A stretch of DNA of 64,000 bases from Shewanella aestuarii (GCF_014647215.1 NZ_BMOT01000004.1:239285-303284), one strand, 5' to 3'; positions 10,565 to 19,621 are shown, counted from the stretch's first letter. Program-made: numbers and translations. The notes: generated by a model not told the origin, from the letters alone.

Positions 10565-11431
10565 TTGCGTCCATTACCTACTTTACAGCGTTTATTATTG
10601 AGTCTTTGGTTAATGCCAAGTTTAGTGTTGGCGCAAGTTGATTTCACCCCGATACCTGCCACTGAAATTCAAACTATCACCTTAGATGGCAAGCCCGCTG
10701 AGGTTTTGCTCAGATCCTGGAGTGGTAAACAACAACTTGGCTTAGCCGTGATTATTGGCGCGTCTGACACACAAGTTCACAGCATGGGACTCAGCGGATT
10801 TTTACGCCATGAACTAAATGCTAAAGGCTGGGCGACACTTAGCCTAACACCACCTAAAGGGCTATATCGTCCTAATTTTATTACTGAAAGTGAACAAATC
10901 AAACAAGCTGGTGATGCTCAGCTAACCATAGCTGCCAACCAAGCTGTTCCTAAATACAATTCCGAACAATTACTTGAACTGAGAAACTTTCAGCAAGCTA
11001 ATTTAACAGAAGCGCTTAATCAACTTACTACGCTGGGACAATCCTATCCAGGGGCAAGAATGATTATCGCGTTTGATGACAGTGCAGGCATGATTACTCA
11101 CCTGCTTTTTGAGAAAAAAATCCCGATTCCTGATTTAGTCATTCTGGTGAATCCCTACCGAGAGTATGAACAACTGATAGAGAAATCAGCACAGCGTAAG
11201 CCGATTGCAGAACAATTGGTGATGATGTCAGTGCCAATACTGGATTTAATTTCTAATGATGCTAATCCACTTGCATTAGAAAATGCGCCGACCCGCAAAC
11301 AATATAATAGTGTCAAACCGACTAAGTACTATCGCCAATATTACTTGAGTTTAGATTTAGACAATTCAGGAGGTTGGGAAGAGGCTTTAACCCGGATTGA
11401 AGGGTTTGCAAGAAGTGTTATCAATCGATAA
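10565..11431 (+). CDS. DUF3530 family secreted protein
   Basis: A predicted exported protein with an alpha/beta-hydrolase-like layout, as in DUF3530 proteins of Shewanella and Pseudomonas; the biochemical role is unknown. The open frame can be extended to a TTG at 10514, which has no ribosome site. I chose the TTG at 10565 because GAGG lies five bases upstream and translation then begins directly with a signal peptide (basic start, hydrophobic LLLSLWLMPSLVL, cleavage after LAQ). The result is 288 residues. The region AVIIGASDTQVHSMGLSGFL resembles the first strand and nucleophile region of the family, and a late IEGFARSVI tail closes it. It is separated from rapA by a terminator, so it has its own promoter. 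Confidence 0.8.
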   Translation: MRPLPTLQRLLLSLWLMPSLVLAQVDFTPIPATEIQTITLDGKPAEVLLRSWSGKQQLGLAVIIGASDTQVHSMGLSGFLRHELNAKGWATLSLTPPKGLYRPNFITESEQIKQAGDAQLTIAANQAVPKYNSEQLLELRNFQQANLTEALNQLTTLGQSYPGARMIIAFDDSAGMITHLLFEKKIPIPDLVILVNPYREYEQLIEKSAQRKPIAEQLVMMSVPILDLISNDANPLALENAPTRKQYNSVKPTKYYRQYYLSLDLDNSGGWEEALTRIEGFARSVINR

Positions 11432-11544
11432 CACTGCTTCGCTGCGAGCTTATTGGTCACTCGTGATGACTTTGACTTAACCACTGCACTTTTATTTGGC
11501 CACGGCATTATGAGTTGAGCAAAGCAACTTGATGAACTAGCCTA

Positions 11545-12351
11545 TCACCACCAACCTTGCCTTGGGCGATAAGATTTTTGAGGATCTTTAGTTTGACGTA
11601 TCGCCGCAATTGCGCGATTTTTACCTACCAAGACTTTTATCTGGCTTAATGACTCGCGGCTTAATAACTGCCGAATCGTGCCACTCCAACTGCGATTAAT
11701 ACTGTGCTTGATTGCCGCTATGGCATCGGGCGATGTCAGCATATATTGCTCAGCAAGTGCCTCAGCACGCGTCATGGCATCATCAACCACTTCTGACACT
11801 AGCCCCAAATTTAATGCCTGATCACTTTCTAATACTTGCGCGGTATAGGTTAAATGCAGGGCTTTATCTTTTGGCATTATCTGCCTTAAACTGGCCAGCC
11901 CGCCCATATCAGGTAATAAGCCCCATTTGGCTTCCATAATGGATAACCTTGTGGCTGGCTCTGCAATTCTAACATCGGCACCTAGCGCAATTTGCATTCC
12001 ACCGCCATAACAACAGCCTTGCAACACTGCAATGACCGGCACTGGCAAACGCTGCCAACCAACAGACACTCGTTGCGCTAAATTGGCATTTCCAGGTAAC
12101 CATTTGAACAATAGAGGAATACCTTTAATCGGGTCATTAGCTAAACTTTTAACATCTAAACCAGAGCTAAAATTGTTTTCCGCTCCCGAAAGAATAACGG
12201 CTTTGATATTGCGATTTTTGGCAATACGTTTGATTGTATTATCTATAGCAACAAACATGGCATAGTTAAGCGCATTCATTTTTTCAGGCCGGTTTAAACA
12301 CACATAGGCAACATCATTTCGAATATCGAGGGTTACCAATTCCGTTGTCAT
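11545..12351 (-). CDS. Crotonase / enoyl-CoA hydratase family protein
   Basis: A 268-residue crotonase-fold enzyme acting on an acyl-CoA thioester. The oxyanion-hole segments are GAENNFSSGLDVKSL (about 56-70) and LQGCCYGGGMQIALGAD (about 109-125). The segment SIMEAKWGLLPDMGG carries the acidic position expected for the active site. The substrate is not predictable and it may be a hydratase or an isomerase. It is monocistronic, with an AAGGAA ribosome site. A perfect 18-bp palindrome lies 81-98 bases before its start. Confidence 0.9.
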   Translation of the reverse strand: MTTELVTLDIRNDVAYVCLNRPEKMNALNYAMFVAIDNTIKRIAKNRNIKAVILSGAENNFSSGLDVKSLANDPIKGIPLLFKWLPGNANLAQRVSVGWQRLPVPVIAVLQGCCYGGGMQIALGADVRIAEPATRLSIMEAKWGLLPDMGGLASLRQIMPKDKALHLTYTAQVLESDQALNLGLVSEVVDDAMTRAEALAEQYMLTSPDAIAAIKHSINRSWSGTIRQLLSRESLSQIKVLVGKNRAIAAIRQTKDPQKSYRPRQGWW

Positions 12352-12726
12352 GAAATATTTCCTTACTGGTCAGTCCAGATTTTAGACTAACATGTTTGTT
12401 GTATTTTGCTAATAGTTATAACATGTCGACTAATTGACCATGGTCAATTTATTGGCTTCAAATGTTGTTGTAAGCAAAGCTCAATCTGCCGACCTCTGCA
12501 AAATGAGTTTTCTGAAATGAATCAGCTAAACAACACGGATGCCTATATCAATCATATTTAACATGAAAACCAGATTAATTTCGCATGTTATTGATGAGTA
12601 TCCTAGAATAAAACATAAGATAAAAATGTCTTATAATAATAAATGAACGCCCAAAGAGTGTTATCAATGGCTCTTAAATAGCAATATCTTCTTTATCTGG
12701 GGCGAAATTAAGGACAACAAGTCAAG
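12352..12726. other. Divergent intergenic region, crotonase / receiver-CheC gene
   Basis: This 375-base region lies between divergent starts and holds no gene I can support. It contains the palindrome at 12432-12449 on the crotonase side and a TATAAT string near 12632 that may serve as the -10 element of the rightward operon. Confidence 0.5.
12432..12449. promoter_or_regulatory. 18-bp perfect palindrome, candidate operator
   Basis: AATTGACCATGGTCAATT is a fully symmetrical sequence 81-98 bases before the crotonase start. Its length and symmetry suit a dimeric repressor site such as a TetR- or MerR-type regulator of acyl-CoA metabolism. I do not match it to a known consensus. Confidence 0.45.
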
Positions 12727-13722
12727 ATGACAATTCCCGTATTAATATGTGATGACTCAGCATTAGCCAGAAAACAAATGGCACGAACACTCCCAAAAGA
12801 TTGGGATGTGGAAGTGACATTTGCGACTAATGGCGCTGAAGGCCTTGACGCTATTAGAGCAGGTAAAGGCGAAATCGTATTTCTCGATTTGAACATGCCC
12901 GTCATGGACGGTTATCAAGTACTTGAAACCGTTCAACAACAAGATTTACCCGCACTGATTATTGTGGTGTCAGGTGATATTCAAATTAAAGCCCATGAGC
13001 GCGTAAAAGCCTTAGGGGCATTAGACTTCATTCAAAAACCGGTTAGCGCCGATGCCATCAGCAATATTTTGCAAGAATATGGCATTTTAACCCTCACGCA
13101 AGGTGTCGAAGCTGATATACAGCCTATGGTCAAAGTCGACCTTAGGGACGCCTGCCAGGAGATAGCCAACGTGGCTATGGGACGTGCTGCTGACCTGCTT
13201 GCTAAGTTGCTTGATGTGTTCGTTGTGCTGCCAATCCCAAATGTTAATGTGCTGGAAGTCAGTGAGCTGACCATGGCCTTAAAAGCAACTGAAGAATCAT
13301 CAACAATATCTGCGTTATGTCAGGGATTTATTGGTGCAGGTGTTGCTGGTGAAGCCCTATTACTCTTCCACGATTCAAGTTTTGCCGATATGGCTAAGCT
13401 CATGAAAATCAATAGTGAAGAACAAACCCATACCGAAGTAGAAGTGCTAATTGATACTGGTAACGTGCTTATCGGCGCGTTTTTAAGCGGTATATCGGAG
13501 CAGCTGGATATGAAGTTCAGCCAGAGTCATCCTGTGGTGTTAGGGCAACACTGTACCGTTAACGATCTTATTCACGCCAGCTCTGAAAAATGGCAACGCA
13601 CCCTTGCCATGGAAATTAATTACCGTATTGAAGATTACAATATCCAATGCGACTTGCTACTTCTATTTACCGAAGATTCGATACCTACGCTTAACTTTAA
13701 GCTTGGTTATCTTCTCGATTAA
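12727..13722 (+). CDS. Response regulator with CheC/CheX-like phosphatase domain
   Basis: Residues 1-120 are a receiver domain with acidic pocket D9/D10, phospho-acceptor D54 (VFLDLNMPVMDG) and K104 (IQKP). The rest resembles the CheC/CheX fold that dephosphorylates CheY-P. A first helix has CQEIANVAMGRAADLL, close to the E-x-x-N signature. The second, LIDTGNVLIGAFLSGI, has D in place of the usual E. It may therefore act as a regulated aspartyl-phosphatase or be a divergent, partly active form. The stop is 18 bases before the favoured start of the next gene (13741), so the two form an operon linking receiver phosphorylation to c-di-GMP. Confidence 0.85.
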   Translation: MTIPVLICDDSALARKQMARTLPKDWDVEVTFATNGAEGLDAIRAGKGEIVFLDLNMPVMDGYQVLETVQQQDLPALIIVVSGDIQIKAHERVKALGALDFIQKPVSADAISNILQEYGILTLTQGVEADIQPMVKVDLRDACQEIANVAMGRAADLLAKLLDVFVVLPIPNVNVLEVSELTMALKATEESSTISALCQGFIGAGVAGEALLLFHDSSFADMAKLMKINSEEQTHTEVEVLIDTGNVLIGAFLSGISEQLDMKFSQSHPVVLGQHCTVNDLIHASSEKWQRTLAMEINYRIEDYNIQCDLLLLFTEDSIPTLNFKLGYLLD

Positions 13723-13740
13723 AGATTGGATATTGCGAAT

Positions 13741-14706
13741 ATGTCAAATGATCTCGATGCGATGAATGAACTTCACTGGCTTATCGATATGGTGCAAACC
13801 ATCGAAGTCGGTTTAATAGTGCTTGATCGCAATTACAACATCCAATTGTGGAATGGCTTTATGGAAAACCATAGCGGTATTTCGCCCAATTCCATCAAAG
13901 GAAAAAACCTGTTCACAGAGTTGCCAGACATTCCAGCCGACTGGCTAAAACAAAAAATGGAATCGGTTTTTTTATTAAAAAATCGTACCTTTATCAGCTG
14001 GGAACAACGCCCTTACGTGTTTAAATTTAAAAACTATCGTCCAATTACCGGACGAGCAGATTTTATGTACCAAAACATTACCTTACTACCTTTAGCATCG
14101 CTAACAGGCAGCATCACTCACATCAGTATTATTGTTTATGATGTCAGTGATATTGCAGTGAATAAGTTGCAGCTGAAAGCAATGAACCAGCAGCTTGAAG
14201 AGTTAAGTCAAACCGATGGTTTAACTCAACTTCATAACCGTCGACATTGGCAAGTATGCATGGAACGTGAGTTTGAACGTTTTTCTCGTTATCAAGATCA
14301 AGCTTCTTTAATTATGATCGATATTGATAATTTCAAACAAATAAACGACAAATACGGTCATCCTGCGGGTGATAAAGTTATTCAACACATTGCCCATCTG
14401 TTAAAGCAATCATTACGTGAAACTGACTGTGCCGGCCGCTATGGCGGTGAAGAGTTTGCTATTGTGTTATCTAAAACTGGTGACACTGATGCCTTGTATT
14501 TTACCGAGCGACTACGGAAGAAAATTGAAGCATCGGAAATCATTTGTGATAACCGCATCATTAAAGTCACGGTAAGCTTAGGTATTAATCAAATTAAGCC
14601 TAATAGTGACAATAGTTCTGTGTGGCTATCGGGTGCCGATAAAGCCTTATATCAAGCCAAACAAAATGGCCGTAATCAGAGTGTTGTGTTTACTGCTCAA
14701 AACTAA
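13741..14706 (+). CDS. PAS-GGDEF diguanylate cyclase
   Basis: Residues 1-140 form a PAS domain (LDRNYNIQLWNGFMENHSGI). A short coiled linker leads to a GGDEF domain with active-site loop RYGGEEFAIV and metal-binding IDIDNFKQINDKYGH, so it should make c-di-GMP from two GTP. An RxxD inhibition site (RETD) lies exactly five residues before GGEEF, so product feedback is expected. There is no membrane segment. The open frame also includes a TTG at 13726, too close to the upstream stop to have a ribosome site; I prefer the ATG at 13741 (321 residues). It is cotranscribed with the receiver-CheC gene and ends at a strong terminator. Confidence 0.92.
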   Translation: MSNDLDAMNELHWLIDMVQTIEVGLIVLDRNYNIQLWNGFMENHSGISPNSIKGKNLFTELPDIPADWLKQKMESVFLLKNRTFISWEQRPYVFKFKNYRPITGRADFMYQNITLLPLASLTGSITHISIIVYDVSDIAVNKLQLKAMNQQLEELSQTDGLTQLHNRRHWQVCMEREFERFSRYQDQASLIMIDIDNFKQINDKYGHPAGDKVIQHIAHLLKQSLRETDCAGRYGGEEFAIVLSKTGDTDALYFTERLRKKIEASEIICDNRIIKVTVSLGINQIKPNSDNSSVWLSGADKALYQAKQNGRNQSVVFTAQN

Positions 14707-14726
14707 ATTGCCTTAATGTTGAAACT

Positions 14727-14756
14727 AAAAAACCACTCATTGAGTGGTTTTTTTAA
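14727..14756. terminator. Bidirectional intrinsic terminator
   Basis: AACCACTC and GAGTGGTT pair around a 3-base loop, with A-runs on the left and T-runs on the right. It serves the diguanylate cyclase and the convergent rraB. Confidence 0.9.
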
Positions 14757-14780
14757 ATCTACTTTCCGTTACGGATAGTA

Positions 14781-15197
14781 TTAGTGCATTTGCGCACTAT
14801 CTTCATCATATTCGTCGTCATCTTCATCTTCGTCGTCTTCAACATCGCCGACAAAGTATGTGCCCCAACCGTCATAATCCACTTTTTGCTTTGCAGCAAG
14901 AGCAAGTAATTGCTCACAAGCTTTATCCAGTAAAGGTACTTCTAGCTTATGATACGCTATGGCATCAAAACAGAAGATAATCTCACCGTCATCCAATTCC
15001 ATTTCTTCAGCATCATTGACTTCAAAACCGAGTTTGAATGCATCAACAGCCGCTTTTTCTAAACGGTCAAAGTTACTTGATGAAAAATGATGTTCGATGG
15101 TGTATTCAGCATCAGGTTCTGAACCATCAGCAATAAGGGCTTCAACAATTTCGCGATTTTCGGCTAACTGCTCTTTTAACTGACGCTCGATAGACAT
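14781..15197 (-). CDS. rraB: Ribonuclease E inhibitor RraB
   Basis: A small cytoplasmic protein (138 residues) of the RraB family, which binds RNase E and changes the cleavage pattern of mRNAs. The start [21 protein letters not shown], the central [18 protein letters not shown] segment, the YDGWGTYF motif and the very acidic tail are typical of the family. It is monocistronic, followed by the shared bidirectional terminator. Confidence 0.94.
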   Translation of the reverse strand: MSIERQLKEQLAENREIVEALIADGSEPDAEYTIEHHFSSSNFDRLEKAAVDAFKLGFEVNDAEEMELDDGEIIFCFDAIAYHKLEVPLLDKACEQLLALAAKQKVDYDGWGTYFVGDVEDDEDEDDDEYDEDSAQMH

Positions 15198-15252
15198 GAA
15201 ATACTCCGAATAACGTAACTATAAAAAATTAATCTGACTATTATACTTTAAC

Positions 15253-15987
15253 TTACGCGTTAGGTTTAGCCATTAATGCAGCGGCTTCTTGATTTAGCTC
15301 TTCATAACGCTTTGCCATAATACCGTGCACTTGAGTAGCAAAAGATTTAGCGTCGTTTTTATCTAATCCTTGCGTTGCTATTGGTGCCATCATTTCAACA
15401 ATCACCACACCATTGTTCCAGCGGTTCATTTTAATGTGCTTTTGGCAAGATGCTAATACAGGCACAACTGGCACTTGAGCCGCGATAGCGGTATGAAATG
15501 CTCCCACTTTAAGCGGTAATAGACCACGCCCACGAGAACGAGTACCTTCTGGAAAAATCCATACTGAAAGCAATTTCTGTTGCATTTTTTTGACTGTTTT
15601 AGCCATGGTATCAAATGCACTAGAACGGTTTTTGCGATCGATTAGGATATTGCCTGTCAGCCAGTAGATTTGACCGAACAATGGCATCCACGCCAAACTT
15701 TTTTTGCCTAAACTCACAGTGGCTTTTGGTACCGCTGAGGTTTGGGTGAATAAATCAAAATTGTTTTGGTGATTACCTAAGTAAATGTTTTGCTGATTAA
15801 CCACATCAGGTTGAACATGACGGGTAATAACCTTGATACCAAGCACGGGAGATACTGAGGAAAATATTCTAGCTATCACGTGAACATTATCACGATGCAT
15901 TGGACGGACGATACATAAAACTATTGCGAAAACAAAAGCTAAAAACAATAGTATGCCAAGTATTAACGAACGAGCGATTAGCAGCAC
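15253..15987 (-). CDS. plsC: 1-acyl-sn-glycerol-3-phosphate acyltransferase
   Basis: A membrane enzyme that acylates lysophosphatidic acid to phosphatidic acid in phospholipid synthesis. The frame can be extended to an ATG at 16044, but the GTG at 15987 has AGGAG six bases upstream and places a membrane helix (LILGILLFLAFVFAIVL) at the very N-terminus, as in E. coli PlsC; this gives 244 residues. Motif I is a variant, NHQNNFD, keeping H and D of HxxxxD; motif III is FPEGTRSRG, and the late PVVPV segment is present. It stands alone, with a zinc-operon terminator between it and the genes to its right. Confidence 0.93.
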   Translation of the reverse strand: MLLIARSLILGILLFLAFVFAIVLCIVRPMHRDNVHVIARIFSSVSPVLGIKVITRHVQPDVVNQQNIYLGNHQNNFDLFTQTSAVPKATVSLGKKSLAWMPLFGQIYWLTGNILIDRKNRSSAFDTMAKTVKKMQQKLLSVWIFPEGTRSRGRGLLPLKVGAFHTAIAAQVPVVPVLASCQKHIKMNRWNNGVVIVEMMAPIATQGLDKNDAKSFATQVHGIMAKRYEELNQEAAALMAKPNA

Positions 15988-16070
15988 AACAGACTCCTGC
16001 GGATGAATTGGCGACAGTATAACGAGGGCGGCAAATTGACTCAATCAATTTTGCATACAAGTGTAAGCTG

Positions 16071-16108
16071 AAAAAAGGCGAAACCGCATAAACATGTCGA
16101 TTTCGCCT
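16071..16108 (-). terminator. Intrinsic terminator of the zinc-uptake operon
   Basis: AGGCGAAA and TTTCGCCT pair and are followed on the minus strand by TTTTTT, 23 bases after the permease stop. Confidence 0.85.
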
Positions 16109-16130
16109 AAGAAGATCACTGATTTACAGC

Positions 16131-16913
16131 CTAACGGGTTACACCAGTGTTGGATTGATTAATGCGAGAAATAGTCAACCTGAACAGAAAAGCACTTAAC
16201 GCGAGCGTAGCCACAATAGCAGCACCACTAGGAAGATCGTAACTTGCCGATAGCGCCAAGCCAAAGATATACCCTATAACCCCAACACCATAGGCTAACG
16301 CCAACTTAGCTTTTCCTAGGTATTTGTTTAAGGCTAATGCCGGTAAAATTAACGTACTAAATACTAAATATACGCCAACTAATTCAACCGATAAGGTGAT
16401 GACCATAGCAAATAAAAAGTAAAAGCTAATCCCATCAAGCAAATCCGGTTTAATTGCTATTGCCACTAAAATCAACGCAGAAACTATGGCAGGTAACAAT
16501 AATTGCGACCAACTAACCCATAAAATTTGCCCCGACATCAGCTGCTTTAATAATTCAGCCCCATGGGGATCATTTGCCAATAACAACATGGCTCCCACCG
16601 CACTCAACACATAAAAACAGCCAATAAATGCTTCAAGCTCGCCTTTAAACTTAGTTGCCATCCAAGCAATGACTCCAGCACCTGCTAAAGCAAATAATGC
16701 TGGCATCCACACATGCGAAAAAGGCAACTGTTCAATGTCATGGTCAATGTGCGACACAATGGCGCCCAAAGCCGCAACCTGCGCAATAGCTAAATCAATA
16801 AAGATAATGCCACGCTTTAACACTTGTTGACCTAATACCACATGGGTAGAAAGCACCAGTAAACCTGCCACAAAGGCAGGTAATAGGATAGAGACTAGTT
16901 CAATATCAAACAT
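16131..16913 (-). CDS. Metal (zinc) ABC transporter permease, ZnuB type
   Basis: A 260-residue ABC-3 family permease with about seven to eight hydrophobic segments, from LVSILLPAFVAGLLVLSTHVVLG at the N-terminus to a final helix near LALSAFLFRLTI. GIIFIDLAIAQVAALGAIVSH is the conserved region of the family that contacts the ATPase. It should move zinc or a similar divalent metal across the inner membrane, working with the substrate-binding protein encoded four bases upstream. No ATP-binding subunit is encoded in this cluster, so one must be supplied from elsewhere. Confidence 0.92.
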   Translation of the reverse strand: MFDIELVSILLPAFVAGLLVLSTHVVLGQQVLKRGIIFIDLAIAQVAALGAIVSHIDHDIEQLPFSHVWMPALFALAGAGVIAWMATKFKGELEAFIGCFYVLSAVGAMLLLANDPHGAELLKQLMSGQILWVSWSQLLLPAIVSALILVAIAIKPDLLDGISFYFLFAMVITLSVELVGVYLVFSTLILPALALNKYLGKAKLALAYGVGVIGYIFGLALSASYDLPSGAAIVATLALSAFLFRLTISRINQSNTGVTR

Positions 16914-16916
16914 AGG

Positions 16917-17822
16917 CTATTGCACCCCGTTCAATAGCACCAACACGTTATCGTAAAGACTAATTAAGTCGGTACTTTGCTCGTTACCCCCGACTGACAT
17001 TGGCAGTGTCAGCACAGGTAAATTAGCACGATCACCTAACCATTTTGCACCGCGCTCATCCTGATATGATGCAACGATAATAGCCATAATATCGCCCTTT
17101 TCAGCACGTGCGAGTAGGGTGGCTAAATGGCTACTTGTGGGTGCGAGACCAGGCTTAGGCTCAAGGTCGGCCACTTGCTCAATACCAGTCCATTGAAATA
17201 AATAGCGAAAGCTAGAATGATAAGCGATCACTTTTTTACCTTGCAATGACTTAGCTTGCGCTTGCCAAACGGGTATTTTTGCTTGCCACTGCTCATTGAA
17301 CCTAGCAAATGCGGTTTCATAAGCCGCTGTGTTACTCGGATCTAATTGGATAAACTTAGCAGATAAGCCTTTAGCGACCTCAAGCAGTTTGACCGGGTCA
17401 AAATGCAAGTGTGGGTTACCTTTGGCATGCACATCTCCCATAGAGCGATCAACATTGTCAATCTGATCTAAAGTCTTAGTGTGCTCTGCAGCATAAAATA
17501 AGCCTGTATCTGTAGAACGTACCTTGTTGTTAGATGCTTTCATTTGCAGCATAGGTAGCCAACCAATCTCTAAATCAGCCCCTGCACATACAACGAGATC
17601 AGCCTGACGCATTTTAGCAATTAAGCTTGGCCGTGCTTGCACTAAGTGCGGATCTTGCATTGCTGTTGTTGCTGAATACACTTTTGCATCTGGCGCAAGT
17701 GATTGCGCCAATGCTGCATACTCAGGCTCGCAAGCAAAAACATTCAGTTCTGCATGAGCGGTAGTCGAGCACAATAGCGCCAATACCGATGCTATTTTAA
17801 TTAGCTTAGAATTGATGGGCAC
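16917..17822 (-). CDS. Metal (zinc) ABC transporter substrate-binding protein, ZnuA type
   Basis: A 301-residue periplasmic protein of the cluster A-I metal-binding family. The signal peptide is 1-24 (ALLCSTTAHA). Likely metal ligands are H59 (MQDPH), H138/H140 (GNPHLHFDP), the histidine in YHSSFRYLF and the acidic residue in SYQDERGAKW. It lacks the long His-rich loop of many ZnuA proteins. Its start overlaps the end of the upstream outer-membrane protein gene by 17 bases and its stop is 3 bases from the permease start, so translation is coupled through the operon. Zinc is the likely substrate by context; manganese is less likely. Confidence 0.92.
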   Translation of the reverse strand: MPINSKLIKIASVLALLCSTTAHAELNVFACEPEYAALAQSLAPDAKVYSATTAMQDPHLVQARPSLIAKMRQADLVVCAGADLEIGWLPMLQMKASNNKVRSTDTGLFYAAEHTKTLDQIDNVDRSMGDVHAKGNPHLHFDPVKLLEVAKGLSAKFIQLDPSNTAAYETAFARFNEQWQAKIPVWQAQAKSLQGKKVIAYHSSFRYLFQWTGIEQVADLEPKPGLAPTSSHLATLLARAEKGDIMAIIVASYQDERGAKWLGDRANLPVLTLPMSVGGNEQSTDLISLYDNVLVLLNGVQ

Positions 17823-18993
17823 CGTGAGCTCCTAATGTCATAACATACTGTAATGTAATAATGTTGTCGTTTTCAAAACCGTCAAAATTAGTACCTTGTT
17901 GGTTAGTGTATTGTAGTCTAACAGTAGAGAAATGACTGTGATGCCAAGCAACACTGAACTCAGTTTCTTTCAACTTTTGTGGGTCTAAATGATCGCCATG
18001 AGCCTCATAAGAATCGACTTGACCATAACGTAAACCCGCAGACCAATTAGGGCTAAATTGATAAACACTGCTGACATACCAGCCTTGATGGTAATCATTA
18101 TTACTAAAGGCTTCATGTTCATGTTCATCATGCTCTTCCATCGCAAAAATGTCGGTCACTCGGAAATATTCACCACTTAATGTAAGGTGCTGATATTTGT
18201 AATTTCCATTTGGTGCCCATTTGTAAACAAAATCAGCTATATAGGTGTTTTCTCCGGTATATTTGGCGCTGTGGGCGTGACCGCCATGATCATGTTCATC
18301 ATCGACATGTTCATCTTCCTCTTCACCAAGCAGCTTACCATTCTCATTACGAAGATAGGCTAGACCCAGTTGCCATGAGCTATCAACACCTATGTCGCCA
18401 CCGAACTTGGTAAAAGCAGAATAGACACCAATATTACTAAAGTCACGTTCACCATGTTCATCAGCGGCACGCATTTTATCGCCTTTGAAGGCTTCAAAAC
18501 CTAAATTCCAATAAATATCTGTTGGTGCAACGATACTGACTCGCAAACCATCATCAAAATAGTGACCGCCTAAAAATGCACGATAAGCTGCTGGGCGATC
18601 GGCAAACGAATCCGTGTGTAAGTGTTGATTATTTAAGTAACCGACATCGGATAAAAAACGACCGGCACGTACCGACAACCCTTCTGGCAATCCCATAGTT
18701 TGAATAAAGGCTTCTTCGAGTTCTACTTCTGTTTCACCATCATGGCTAGCTAAAACCGCGGTCATTTTGCCATAGAACATATCGTCAATATTGGCACTAA
18801 TTGCTAATTCTGTTTCACCTAAGCCAAATCCTTCTGCTCGTTCAGACATAGGACGGTCGCCAGACTGATAATACCCATCCAGCACGGCGCTGATATTTGG
18901 ATTGGTTAAACTTGAATCTTCAGCCAGAACCGTAATAGGTGCAAAAGCACAGCCGATAGCAACTAATGATAAAGGTGTTTTTAAAATAGACAT
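17806..18993 (-). CDS. Outer-membrane beta-barrel protein with His-rich loops, probably for zinc uptake
   Basis: A 395-residue predicted barrel with a signal peptide (1-24, cleavage near VLAED) and alternating amphipathic strands with aromatic residues, ending in F as outer-membrane proteins do. Two loops are packed with histidine and acidic residues: about 224-242 (EEEDEHVDDEHDHGGHAHS) and 286-294 (EEHDEHEHE), suited to capturing zinc at the surface. It is the second gene of the operon, translationally coupled to the substrate-binding protein. I know no gene name. A TonB box is not obvious and 395 residues is short for a TonB-dependent receptor, so a passive porin-like channel is more likely. 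Confidence 0.82.
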   Translation of the reverse strand: MSILKTPLSLVAIGCAFAPITVLAEDSSLTNPNISAVLDGYYQSGDRPMSERAEGFGLGETELAISANIDDMFYGKMTAVLASHDGETEVELEEAFIQTMGLPEGLSVRAGRFLSDVGYLNNQHLHTDSFADRPAAYRAFLGGHYFDDGLRVSIVAPTDIYWNLGFEAFKGDKMRAADEHGERDFSNIGVYSAFTKFGGDIGVDSSWQLGLAYLRNENGKLLGEEEDEHVDDEHDHGGHAHSAKYTGENTYIADFVYKWAPNGNYKYQHLTLSGEYFRVTDIFAMEEHDEHEHEAFSNNDYHQGWYVSSVYQFSPNWSAGLRYGQVDSYEAHGDHLDPQKLKETEFSVAWHHSHFSTVRLQYTNQQGTNFDGFENDNIITLQYVMTLGAHGAHQF

Positions 18994-19115
18994 ATTTTCT
19001 CCTACGTTTTAGTACCACCATAATTTGAGGCAGAACTAAAACCATAAACTCACGATCGTCAAAGCAATTAATGCCGACGATTTAATTAAATAATGAATAA
19101 CAATGTTTAGTGGGT

Positions 19116-19409
19116 TTACGAGGCGACAGGCGGTGCGCGACTGTGGTAATAAAACAGGCTGACGGATTCAAACTCAGAAAAAATATCAACACTGGTTTGA
19201 TAATGCTGTTTTTGGACTGGGATTGAGAAAGCAAATGAGTTAAGGGTTTTGTTCAGCTGATGCTGATGGAAACACAAGGTACAGTGATGAGTATTTACGC
19301 CATCTTCATGATGTTGGACACTATGATTTGATGCAGCAAAAGCCAATACCACCAATATGGCACAAAGCCAAATTGCGATATGTTGCTTCAACTGAATGCT
19401 AAGTCTCAC
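19116..19409 (-). CDS. Small His/Cys-rich membrane-anchored or exported protein, possible zinc chaperone
   Basis: The frame extends to 19475, but the GTG at 19409 has AGG seven bases upstream and puts a hydrophobic signal/anchor (IAIWLCAILVVLAFAAS) at the N-terminus; this gives 97 residues. A metal-binding cluster follows: HH at 33-34, HHC at 41-43, C46, H48 and H50. Being first in the zinc operon, it is probably a periplasmic or membrane-tethered zinc carrier. It resembles the small proteins named zinc chaperone of ABC zinc-uptake systems (DUF2607) in Shewanella and Vibrio; that assignment is from memory and not certain. Confidence 0.7.
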   Translation of the reverse strand: MRLSIQLKQHIAIWLCAILVVLAFAASNHSVQHHEDGVNTHHCTLCFHQHQLNKTLNSFAFSIPVQKQHYQTSVDIFSEFESVSLFYYHSRAPPVAS

Positions 19410-19621
19410 AGATATACCTGACAAGATGTGATGAAATAAAGGCCACAATTCTAGAAGCCCCGCAAAAAAAAGCAACCTTTAGATTGTTACAAATCACTTT
19501 TAAGCAGATTTTGTGCGGTCACAGACAATTACGCCAGCGTTCACCGCGATTTAAGATAAACTTAAGCTGATCTCCGTAAAATTGCTGCATATTTTGTTAA
19601 TTTGTAAGACGAGGACAGACC

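Noticed and set aside
18110..18320. CAT/CATG-rich repeats
   Set aside because: Codons for the His/Asp-rich loops of the outer-membrane protein, not an independent repeat array.
18994..19115. Zur box in the gap between the small His/Cys gene and the outer-membrane protein gene
   Set aside because: No convincing palindrome of the Zur type could be found by eye.
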